64,000 nt of DNA. Origin: Parvicella tangerina (GTDB lineage: Bacteria; Bacteroidota; Bacteroidia; Flavobacteriales_D; Parvicellaceae). The notes beneath the pieces were generated by a model. The model was not told the origin of the DNA. It ran no database searches and saw only the letters and a program-made list of their open reading frames with translations. The DNA lies in the NCBI RefSeq assembly GCF_907165195.1, contig NZ_OU015584.1:2261291-2325290 (forward strand), written 5' to 3'. Each line of letters starts with the position of its first letter. The first letter of the stretch is position 1. Made by a program: the position numbers and the translations under genes. Below, piece by piece: positions 54,272 through 61,312 of this stretch.

Positions 54272-56096
54272 GGACGTACAATCATATTTAAAGTCATATT
54301 CGTTTGACCCTAAAAAGATCAATCGACTGATTGTATCTAATTTTTTGTTTTACAATAACTTGTACAACGTTGATAATAGAATTATAAGCGCGCTCCATAT
54401 CACAAATGATTCAGAGGATTACAATGAACTACTTAAATTTATAAACCTCCATAAAATTCAGACCATAGAAAATCTGATTGAGGTATTTGAATTTGTTGTT
54501 TCTCCTGAAGAAAAAGTAGTGACCGGAGCGATCTATACTCCAGAACCTATTCGTGATTTTATTCTTGATCAAACCCTAAACGATCATACAGAACTAGCAA
54601 CAATTAAAGTATGTGATCCTGCATGTGGATGTGCGAGTTTCCTTTATTCAGCAAGTCTTAAAATTCATGAATTAACAGGCCGCCCACTTTCAGAAATTTA
54701 TGAAAACAATATTTTTGGTTTAGATATTCAAAATTATTCAGTTGAACGATCTAAAATTCTACTCTCCCTGGCAGCAATACTCAATGGTGATGATCATGAA
54801 GAGTACACATTCAACTTGTTTACAGGCAATGCTTTAGACTTTAATTGGTCCGCGGTAACTGACGAATTCTCAGGATTTGATGCAGTTGTTGGAAACCCTC
54901 CTTATGTATGCTCAAGAAACATAGATCCAGAATCTAAGGATCTTTTGGAAAAGTGGTTTGTTTGCTCAACAGGCCATCCGGATTTATACATACCATTTTT
55001 TGAAATTGCCATAACCAACTTGAAAGAAGGAGGGATTCTCGGTTATATTACCATGAACACCTTTTTTAAAAGTATAAACGGAAGAGCGTTAAGAGAATAC
55101 TTATCACAATACAAGAACAGTATTATTGATTTTGGTGGGCATCAGGTATTTGATTCAAAATCGACCTATACATGTATTTGTCTGATTAGGAAGCAATCAT
55201 CTGAAATACTTAGATACACAAAACTTAATTCAGTAGATGACCTTCAAAATACGTTAGAGTACGACAGTATTGATTTAGAATTGCTTGATCATTTTGATGG
55301 TTGGAACCTACAAGAAATTGAACTTTTAAACCGCATTGAAAATGCGGGCATCCCTCTAGGCAAAAAGTTCAAAACACGTAACGGAATTGCAACCCTCAAA
55401 AATAACATCTACATATTCACCCCCATTGATGAGGATGAGGACTTTTACTATCTACAAAATGGTAAGGTGTATCAAATAGAAAAAGAGCTTTGCACCGACA
55501 TTGTGAACTCCAACAAATTCACTAAAATTGAATCTGTAGAAACAATACTTCAGAAGGTAATTTTCCCATATAGATATAATGATCAAGAAATTGAGGTGAT
55601 TGATGAAAAAGAGCTTTCATCATCTTATCCAAGAGCATACAAATATCTGAAAGACAAACGCAAAATTCTTGCTACACGTGACAAAGGGAAAGGGAAATAT
55701 GAAAAATGGTACGCATATGGACGCAATCAATCGTTGGAGAAAATGCGCTACAAGTTATTCTTCCCTCACATTTCAGCTGATATCCCCAACTTTGTAGTAA
55801 ATCAAGAAGAACATCTCTTGTTCTATAACGGCCTAGCCTTAATAGCGGAAAATCGTGTCGAGTTATTACTGATGAAAAAACTTATGAGTTCTCGCCTGTT
55901 TTGGTTCTATGTTACCAAGTCAAGTAAGCCATACGGTTCTGGTTATTATTCTTTAAGTAGAAACTACATCAAAAAATTTGGAATCCCTGAATTCACAGAT
56001 GACGAAATTCAGTTCATCATAAACCAAGACAACCAGGAAGAATTAAATGATTTCATTGATAATAAGTACGGAATTAATACAGAAATACTAGTTTAA
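54264..56096 (+). CDS. Eco57I-class N6-adenine DNA methyltransferase
   Basis: 610 residues from the ATG at 54264. Motif X-like GAIYTPEPIRDFI, motif I VCDPACGCASFL, motif III-like NIFGLDIQNYSV, motif IV VVGNPPYVCS. The 250-residue C-terminus (RNGIATLKNNIYIFTP, then YGRNQSLEKMRYKLFFPH) is a TaqI-type target-recognition domain. There is no nuclease motif, unlike fused Eco57I enzymes; the cutting role would belong to the HNH protein. It probably modifies adenine in a specific site. Confidence 0.92.
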   Translation: MNKDVQSYLKSYSFDPKKINRLIVSNFLFYNNLYNVDNRIISALHITNDSEDYNELLKFINLHKIQTIENLIEVFEFVVSPEEKVVTGAIYTPEPIRDFILDQTLNDHTELATIKVCDPACGCASFLYSASLKIHELTGRPLSEIYENNIFGLDIQNYSVERSKILLSLAAILNGDDHEEYTFNLFTGNALDFNWSAVTDEFSGFDAVVGNPPYVCSRNIDPESKDLLEKWFVCSTGHPDLYIPFFEIAITNLKEGGILGYITMNTFFKSINGRALREYLSQYKNSIIDFGGHQVFDSKSTYTCICLIRKQSSEILRYTKLNSVDDLQNTLEYDSIDLELLDHFDGWNLQEIELLNRIENAGIPLGKKFKTRNGIATLKNNIYIFTPIDEDEDFYYLQNGKVYQIEKELCTDIVNSNKFTKIESVETILQKVIFPYRYNDQEIEVIDEKELSSSYPRAYKYLKDKRKILATRDKGKGKYEKWYAYGRNQSLEKMRYKLFFPHISADIPNFVVNQEEHLLFYNGLALIAENRVELLLMKKLMSSRLFWFYVTKSSKPYGSGYYSLSRNYIKKFGIPEFTDDEIQFIINQDNQEELNDFIDNKYGINTEILV

Positions 56097-56273
56097 ATGG
56101 ATAATAAAGAACTATCAAAATCAGATTGGGAAATGATCACAGAATCATTGGGATATACCAAATTACGGGTTGGTGAATCACAAGATTACCCCGACTATGA
56201 ATCTAAACAGAAAAAGATCCACCAGATTGAAGCGTTGATTGCAAAGGTTAACGAGATCAAGAAAAGATCATAA
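56097..56273 (+). CDS. 58-residue protein ending the cassette
   Basis: The ATG directly follows the methylase stop (TAAATG). The product is charged and helical: MDNKELSKSDWEMITESLGY at the start, KQKKIHQIEALIAKVNEIKK near the end (coiled-coil heptads). Tight coupling supports a real gene and a role as partner or regulator of the methylase or receiver coil. Unrecognised. Confidence 0.65.
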   Translation: MDNKELSKSDWEMITESLGYTKLRVGESQDYPDYESKQKKIHQIEALIAKVNEIKKRS

Positions 56274-56909
56274 TCCTACACACGCAGGTTATAAGGTATT
56301 CGGCTTGCCTTCACCCCATTCACAAAAGCATATCTGCAAGGGTATATAAACTCCCTCTGGTCGCCCTTGCATATACCCCTCATAACGCTTAGTCGTCACA
56401 ATTCCTTTGTAAGCTATTCGGTTGCTTTTGTTCAGTGGTTCAGTCTGCACCTCATCCGCAGCTACTCTGCCACCCCACCCCCCTTAAAAGGTTCTGCAAA
56501 AGGCAGGAATATTAATTGGGGTGTCACCGCTGCTCATTGTTTGTGCTCGCCTGCGGGTCGCTGCGGGCTGATCGGGCTGATCACAGTTTTTGAATCCTGT
56601 TTGTCCAGTAGGATAAGCAATGAAATTGTTTATCCCACTTCCCAAACCCCACGCAAGAGTATGTCAATTGCTCATTCCGTAAACTGCATTCACAACCGTC
56701 ATACACTTGCCTTTCCCTACACACTCAAAAACTCCGCCAGCCCTGCTGTAAACAGTAGCATCCAGCTGTCCCCCTCTGGGTTACTTTGCTGTCTCCACCC
56801 TTGCTCCACTCGCAGGACGGCTCGCGCGCGCACTTCAGTCAGCCATTCCGTAGGGCTACATGGCTTCCTTCCGTCTGATCCAGCGCTTGCTCAAGGCTGT
56901 ATAACCTGC
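56274..56909. other. Non-coding, GC-rich region of E2 with inverted and tandem repeats
   Basis: About 640 bp richer in GC than the flanks. Overlapping inverted repeats GCAAGGG/CCCTTGC (56336-56342, 56364-56370) and GGGTATAT/ATATACCC (56340-56347, 56371-56378), and tandem GGGCTGATC near 56573-56590. The plus-strand open frame from 56367 looks spurious. Origin or transfer site possible. Confidence 0.4.
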
Positions 56910-58190
56910 TTATCCATCCGCACGGGAAAAAGCCATAGATTTCAATTCCTGTTCTGCTTTTGATATTCCATACTTCGTTGCAACATTTCTCCAATTCCGA
57001 ACAGCCGATTTAACCCCTTCAATAATTTCAATTGCCTGATTTTTGTTTAACCGGAAATAAGAGCAAACTTCTAAAGCAAGATTGAGATCCAGCGCATTAT
57101 CATCCTCCGAAATATTCAGCTTAAGGCCGGTACCTGTTTCAACGGGATTGATATCATATGCAGGTGAAAGAATCCACCCCCCGTTAGTCAGAATAAATCC
57201 ATGATTGCGTAAATGATCATCTGTATTTGCTACACAAATACTAAATACTATGCGTCTCCAAAGTTGCTCCAGATCTTCATTTACATTCGCTCCTTGTGTG
57301 GTGATAAATTCCACCAGTTCAAGGTAACTAACACCTTCGCCATGATCTTCACCGTCCACATGTCCTAGCAAGGTCATTGCTGAGGCAAAATGGATGCGTT
57401 CTCCAGTTGAAGTACGATCAAACCGTTTAGTCAAAAATGTATGGTTATTGGTCGTAAATTTTTTCGCCTGAGCTTCAGCCATATTCACTCCAGCAGCAAT
57501 AGCCAGTTCATAGGTAACTATCTCCCATCCTCCAATATCAGATTGATCATTCTTACTTGGGAATTTAGCAATCCATAGGTGATTGTCATTATCCAAAACA
57601 CTTGCTTTTGGACGTGCACCACCTAATGAAGAACCGGGAGCAACCAACATGCTTAACCATTTCAGGTACTCTGGATCATTGATTACATCATCATCTTCCA
57701 AACGCAAGCTGATTTGTTCCAGGTCCCGAATAGATGTCCATGGTGGGCTGGCCATTGCCTTATTATCATTTAAGAAAGATCCATCAGGATCCAATTTGAA
57801 ACGTAATCCTCCCATGCGGTGCCCGTCATAAACACCCAATAAATAGTCCGTTTCAAATAAGCTATGCTGTGGTCGTCCTTCCTCTCTGGATAGAGCAGCC
57901 TCTCTTCTTCGCATTAGAATACGTCCCCATCTGTCAGGAGATGAATCCAAAAACATCCCGAAATTATGTTTCTCCTGATCATTTAGGTATTGCATTCCTG
58001 CATACAGTTGTAAGTCAGGGTCGAGCAATTGAGCATGTCCAGATTGCAACCAGTCATTATCATATTCAAAAGAAAAAATCTCTTTTCCTCTCAATAGTTC
58101 AGCATACACCACTCCCATGTACACAGGACCATTTAGTTCGCGCCAATCTGCATAGACATGCACTGCTCGTTTTTTATCTGTCTTGGCCAT
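56910..58190 (-). CDS. hipA: HipA-family kinase toxin
   Basis: 426 residues. HipA N-terminal (YMGVVYAELLRGKEIFSFEY) and kinase-like C-terminal domains, with SSLGGARPKASV (ATP-binding loop), WIAKFPSK, the catalytic segment VANTDDHLRNHGFIL and YDINP (metal-binding Asp). In E. coli HipA phosphorylates glutamyl-tRNA synthetase and induces dormancy; the target here is unknown. Its ATG lies 3 bp after the hipB stop. Confidence 0.92.
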   Translation of the reverse strand: MAKTDKKRAVHVYADWRELNGPVYMGVVYAELLRGKEIFSFEYDNDWLQSGHAQLLDPDLQLYAGMQYLNDQEKHNFGMFLDSSPDRWGRILMRRREAALSREEGRPQHSLFETDYLLGVYDGHRMGGLRFKLDPDGSFLNDNKAMASPPWTSIRDLEQISLRLEDDDVINDPEYLKWLSMLVAPGSSLGGARPKASVLDNDNHLWIAKFPSKNDQSDIGGWEIVTYELAIAAGVNMAEAQAKKFTTNNHTFLTKRFDRTSTGERIHFASAMTLLGHVDGEDHGEGVSYLELVEFITTQGANVNEDLEQLWRRIVFSICVANTDDHLRNHGFILTNGGWILSPAYDINPVETGTGLKLNISEDDNALDLNLALEVCSYFRLNKNQAIEIIEGVKSAVRNWRNVATKYGISKAEQELKSMAFSRADG

Positions 58191-58193
58191 GGT

Positions 58194-58508
58194 TTACTTC
58201 TTTTTTGGAGCTCGTTCATTCGTGCTCAAATTTGCATCCTGTATTTTTCTTCCCAATTCATCATCTTGGGCAACTAATAATAGGTCTTTTTCCAATCCCA
58301 GTACAACAAGTACTTGCAGATATAATCCGATACTCACACTTTCAGACCCCTTCTCAATTGAATGTAACGTAGGTCTGCTTATGTTTGCGCGTTCAGATAC
58401 TTGTGCTGTACTAAGTTTTCTTCTTAGCCGTGCGAGCTTAATATTCTCCCCTAATTCTCGTAATAACTTCTTATGTTTCGGTAGTAAAACTGGCTTTTGT
58501 CGTCCCAT
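58194..58508 (-). CDS. hipB: HipB-like XRE antitoxin/repressor
   Basis: 104 residues with HTH segment LARLRRKLSTAQVSERANIS, then RPTLHSIEKG. It precedes hipA by 3 bp in the standard antitoxin-first order. Basic tail (NERAPKKK). Likely binds HipA and represses the operon through the repeats upstream. Confidence 0.9.
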   Translation of the reverse strand: MGRQKPVLLPKHKKLLRELGENIKLARLRRKLSTAQVSERANISRPTLHSIEKGSESVSIGLYLQVLVVLGLEKDLLLVAQDDELGRKIQDANLSTNERAPKKK

Positions 58509-58518
58509 AATGCAAAAT

Positions 58519-58557
58519 AGTATTTACAAATATATGCTTTTTTGTAAAAAGTATTTA
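58519..58557 (-). promoter_or_regulatory. hipBA promoter and operator repeats
   Basis: Minus-strand TATATTTG (58527-58534) is a consensus -7 element, flanked by direct repeats AGTATTTA (plus strand 58519-58526 and 58550-58557) with a 31-bp step. HipB bound there would cover the promoter. Confidence 0.55.
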
Positions 58558-58645
58558 TCATTATAACTGAAATATTCATAAATACAAATAATGCTTCACC
58601 TCACCAATCCTCAAAATATACCTTAGTCAATATTAGCCCCGTTCA

Positions 58646-58731
58646 CCAAACGGCAAGGTCAAGCCCTCCGGGTTTTAACATAAATCTCCAACTTGCAGAT
58701 AGTATTTATGCTAAAAACCTTGCCTTATTGG
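58646..58731. repeat. Nested inverted repeats in E2
   Basis: CCAA..GGCAAGGT (58646-58659) pairs with ACCTTGCC...TTGG (58717-58731), enclosing CATAAAT (58679-58685) and ATTTATG (58704-58710). A long cruciform or structured RNA is possible; it lies between hipB and the small-protein operon. Confidence 0.5.
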
Positions 58732-58791
58732 TTCACTTACCGCTTTTGGTTGCCTAAGCATTATTTTAAGGCGTTTTGTATTTTAAGTCAT

Positions 58792-58822
58792 AAAAAAAGG
58801 GATACCGTTTCAAGTACCCCTT
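58792..58822 (-). terminator. Terminator of the small-protein operon
   Basis: On the minus strand AAGGGGTAC, an 8-nt loop and GTATCCCTT, then a run of seven T; one G-U pair in the stem. Lies 23 bp behind the last small gene. Confidence 0.75.
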
Positions 58823-58844
58823 CCGTCAAACAATATAGCAGATT

Positions 58845-59024
58845 TTATTCCGCTCCACAGTCTGAAACCTCAGCTTCAGTTTCCCATTTCAGGTCAATAT
58901 CCAAACACTCCGTATCAACTTCCGGTTTTTCCGTTTGATCGATATTGATAGTGATTTTGTTCACCTTTCCGGATAATTCCGAACCAGCTTTGAATCGTGG
59001 ACGTCTGCACCTTGATGCGAACAT
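58845..59024 (-). CDS. 59-residue acidic protein, last gene of the small-protein operon
   Basis: Starts 8 bp behind the preceding stop. A basic N-terminus (MFASRCRRPRF), then SGKVNKITINIDQTEKPEVD and an acidic end with EAEVSDCGAE. Chosen over an overlapping 75-codon frame because it keeps the tight spacing of the operon and ends before a terminator. Unrecognised. Confidence 0.5.
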   Translation of the reverse strand: MFASRCRRPRFKAGSELSGKVNKITINIDQTEKPEVDTECLDIDLKWETEAEVSDCGAE

Positions 59025-59032
59025 CCGTAGTT

Positions 59033-59284
59033 TCAGTTTTTGTCATCTTCTTTTGATTTACGATTAAACACTTGTCTCGAGCGTAGTCGAGAGAATTTAC
59101 TCTTGATCCTTTTCCATACCCACTTGCACAGCTGCGTAACAAGGAAACTGGCCACCGCTCCCACGGCAGCCAGTATAATCGTCCTGGTTACATCCAACGA
59201 ATTCAGTTGTGGGAGTATGGCCAGGATCGTTCCTCCGATCGTGCCGGCAATGGTATCATTCTCTATGTGATGCATACCTGCCAT
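59033..59284 (-). CDS. Small holin-like membrane protein
   Basis: 83 residues: two hydrophobic helices (about 11-28 and 33-53, the second with RTIILAAVGAVASFLVTQLC) and a strongly basic tail. The layout resembles holins or phage-like membrane proteins, but this is not a homology claim. Third gene of a four-gene operon. Confidence 0.6.
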   Translation of the reverse strand: MAGMHHIENDTIAGTIGGTILAILPQLNSLDVTRTIILAAVGAVASFLVTQLCKWVWKRIKSKFSRLRSRQVFNRKSKEDDKN

Positions 59285-59290
59285 ACGATC

Positions 59291-59539
59291 TTATTCGCAA
59301 TCCGAATCTTCGGTTACTGCAGCCTGGCTCATTGCCGTGGCCACAGATCCTCCAACAATCAGATAACCACCAATAGCCGTAACGGCTGCAGGCAGTGCAA
59401 TTGGAGATGCTAAAATGGCGGTTCCGGCTGCTGCCACAACCAAACCTACTGTGCGTAACTTCTTAAAGAAGGGTGGTGTATCCTGTCCGCATCTTTTGAA
59501 GAATGATTTCAATTTATCTTTCGATTTACCTCTATTCAT
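59291..59539 (-). CDS. Small glycine/alanine-rich membrane protein
   Basis: 82 residues: a basic N-terminus (KSKDKLKSFFKRCGQD) and two hydrophobic, small-residue-rich helices (VGLVVAAAGTAILASPIALP, AAVTAIGGYLIVGGSVAT). Possibly membrane-inserting. Gaps of 8 and 6 bp to its neighbours show one transcript. Confidence 0.6.
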   Translation of the reverse strand: MNRGKSKDKLKSFFKRCGQDTPPFFKKLRTVGLVVAAAGTAILASPIALPAAVTAIGGYLIVGGSVATAMSQAAVTEDSDCE

Positions 59540-59547
59540 AACTTCGA

Positions 59548-60297
59548 TTATTGAACTTCAACGATACTCAACGCATTGTAGGCACCATTCTTAAGCGTGT
59601 ACTGGTTTCCGTTCACTTCCTGGAAAAATTCTACCATCAAAAGGAACAGATCAGTACCGGCACCAGCTGCAGCGGCTACAGGTGTCAATACCACATTCGT
59701 TGAGGTCGCGTCAATCGGAAGATTGACCGCGTTGGTCTCCTGAACATCAGTATCACCGGTAGCAAAATCAACCTTTGCCCAGGCTCCTCTCAATGTGATA
59801 TGAGTAGCTCCTGAAGGAGTATTCAGATCATTGATCGGGATGAGGTCATCTAAGGTGATCACACCCGTTCCCAAATCGACACCAAAAGGATTGAACAAGA
59901 TTGATCCCAGGATAGCCTTGTCGTTAAAGTTGAAACCTTTCAGCAAGGCTTTTGCTGCAGGAACAGCAATTCCAACTCCAACGTTCCTTGCACCTCTCAC
60001 ACTGGTTCCGTCCAGGTTCTTGATCTGCGTCATGAGCTTGGTCAGGCGGGAAGTAACACGGCTATCTGATGCATTCTGCATCATGGTACGAATAGCATCC
60101 CTGAGCAATTTTCCTGATCTTGCAGAGCCACCAAATTCAGATCCGTTTTCACGTGTACGTTCAAACGCTGGATCATTTTTGATACGAGAAGCATCAACGC
60201 CTCCCTTTTCTCTGGCCAGATATCCATCTTTGCTTTTGTAGAAGGAAATATCTCCGATTTTTCCCTCCAGCTTGATTATGCCTTTCTGTCTTGCCAT
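59548..60297 (-). CDS. Uncharacterised mobile-element protein, first gene of the small-protein operon
   Basis: 249 residues. N-terminus GIIKLEGKIGDISFYKSKDG, then DPAFERTRENGSEFGGSA, a basic helical region, and a beta-rich C-terminus with alanine and valine runs. It resembles proteins frequent in Bacteroidota islands, reminiscent of DUF6266-like sequences, of unknown function. No signal peptide. The cluster with two membrane proteins may be a contractile, pore or surface module, but nothing proves it. Confidence 0.65.
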   Translation of the reverse strand: MARQKGIIKLEGKIGDISFYKSKDGYLAREKGGVDASRIKNDPAFERTRENGSEFGGSARSGKLLRDAIRTMMQNASDSRVTSRLTKLMTQIKNLDGTSVRGARNVGVGIAVPAAKALLKGFNFNDKAILGSILFNPFGVDLGTGVITLDDLIPINDLNTPSGATHITLRGAWAKVDFATGDTDVQETNAVNLPIDATSTNVVLTPVAAAAGAGTDLFLLMVEFFQEVNGNQYTLKNGAYNALSIVEVQ

Positions 60298-60512
60298 AAT
60301 TCGTGTTGTTGATAATTACAGGTCCGTTTTCTGGCCGACCATTTCACCAGTGCACAACACAAAATTCAGGGCAGCACGCTACATTTGAAAATTTCCCGTT
60401 CCGCATATAACCGCCTCAGGGCACTTATTCCGAAAAAGAACTTCTGTACAGCCTTTTAGAATGAATATCTTTGCTATATCAACCATATGGGTTAAGTATG
60501 GATAAAGTATGA

Positions 60513-60713
60513 ATGAGCCGACTTAAACGGATATGTATTTACCCAAAGGATGTACAACGAATTACAGGCAGAAGTGAGCGATACGGACGAAAGCTGTTAC
60601 AGCAGATTAGAAGGCATTTTGAGAAGGATCAGCACCAGTTCGTTACTATAAAAGAGTTCAGTGAATACACAGGGATTAATGAAGCCGAAATCGAACAATA
60701 CATCCTGGACTAA
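60513..60713 (+). CDS. Small HTH-like protein
   Basis: 66 residues: ICIYPKDVQRITGRSERYGR and a second helix pair KEFSEYTGINEAEIEQYI. A winged or simple helix-turn-helix; common as a short gene in Bacteroidota mobile elements. The last gene before attR; it could influence excision. Confidence 0.6.
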   Translation: MSRLKRICIYPKDVQRITGRSERYGRKLLQQIRRHFEKDQHQFVTIKEFSEYTGINEAEIEQYILD

Positions 60714-60861
60714 GGCTAAAAATCAGCCTTGAATTTCCCCCGCTTAAATCTCATAAAATTTACTTCAATTTATTGCGTTTTAGCTATGCTAAAACATTGA
60801 TTTTCATTAAATTTGTACTGTTCAAGTTCTTTAAAAGTCAATAATATCGTGCAAACGATGA

Positions 60862-60882
60862 GGTACCAAAATCGGTAACAGT
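60862..60882 (+). repeat. E2 right arm-type repeat
   Basis: GGTACCAAAATC followed by GGTAACAGT; 20 of 21 bases match 36649-36669 in the same orientation. Lies 57 bp before attR. The rest of 60714-60939 holds no gene. Confidence 0.7.
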
Positions 60883-60939
60883 TTTAAATTACTCGGATTT
60901 AAGTATTTGATAAATAATACATTAGTATATTGGTCAAGG

Positions 60940-60954
60940 TCCCGTCCAGACCGC
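60940..60954 (+). repeat. attR of E2
   Basis: TCCCGTCCAGACCGC, 15 bp, preceded by G as in the tRNA (so 16 bp match attL on that side). The following base is C, not T. It restores the original host 3' flank. Confidence 0.88.
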
Positions 60955-60964
60955 CAACAAAATC

Positions 60965-60997
60965 AAAGCTTCATCTTTTGATGGGGCTTTTTTTTTG
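60965..60997 (+). terminator. Original host terminator of tRNA-Asp
   Basis: AAAGCTTCATC, a TTTT loop and GATGGGGCTTT form an 11-bp stem with two G-U pairs and a long T tail. Before the islands entered it would have lain about 10 nt behind the tRNA. Confidence 0.8.
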
Positions 60998-61135
60998 ACT
61001 TTATAAATTGGCTGTATAGCCCTAAAGCATTAAGATATCCCTATATGGCTGTAGGGCTAGAAACCCTCGAAGAGTATCAATTTCTTTGGGGGTTTTGATT
61101 TTGGATTGTCGAGTAAGTTATGGAGTTTAAGACAA

Positions 61136-61312
61136 TCAAGTCGTTTGGAAACGCTTGTTAAAACAAACCTCCTTTCCTACCCCTTTTAGCACAATCAGCA
61201 CCGTGTAAATCAAGATCTTAGCATCCAGTGCGAGTGATCGGTTCTCAACGTAAAGTATATCGTACTTGAGTCGAGCTACCATTTTAAGATAAGTTTTAGT
61301 AAAAACGGGCAT
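61136..61312 (-). pseudogene. Remnant of a polyprenyl-glycosylphosphotransferase (sugar transferase) gene
   Basis: A 58-codon frame whose A overlaps the porQ stop (TGATG). Its core, KMVARLKYDILYVENRSLAL then DAKILIYTVLIVLKGVGKE, matches the very C-terminus of WcaJ/EpsL-type sugar transferases (the YDxxYVENRSxxLDxKI pattern). Catalytic and membrane parts are missing, so it cannot be an active enzyme; a decayed or rearranged gene is likely. It could still be translated as a small peptide. Confidence 0.6.

Larger units (their letters stand above)
36531..60954. mobile_element. Genomic island E2, tandem behind E1
   Basis: About 24.4 kb between attM and a third, 15-bp att copy at 60940-60954. It has an IntDOT-like integrase at its left end, rteC, an excisionase-like HTH gene, a replication-like pair, and its own terminal repeats with CGGTAACAGT. 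Cargo: a two-component system with a secreted hydrolase operon, a PD-(D/E)XK-like protein, the GHKL/receiver/HNH/methyltransferase cassette, hipBA and a small-protein operon. No relaxase or type IV secretion genes are seen, so transfer would need a helper. Confidence 0.88.

Noticed and set aside
56367-56963. 198-codon plus-strand frame
   Set aside because: Rich in Ser, Pro, Cys and His with no fold pattern; overlaps the hipA 3' end and lies in repeat-rich non-coding DNA.
58915-59142. 75-codon minus-strand frame
   Set aside because: Overlaps the 83-residue gene and the 59-residue gene; the latter frame keeps operon spacing and a cleaner composition.
21862-60954. One single 39-kb island
   Set aside because: The internal att copy, two integrases and two unrelated sets of terminal repeats argue for two units.
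21862-60954. Conjugative element or prophage
   Set aside because: No relaxase, VirD4/TraG, VirB4/TraG-type ATPase, terminase, portal or capsid gene could be recognised in either island.
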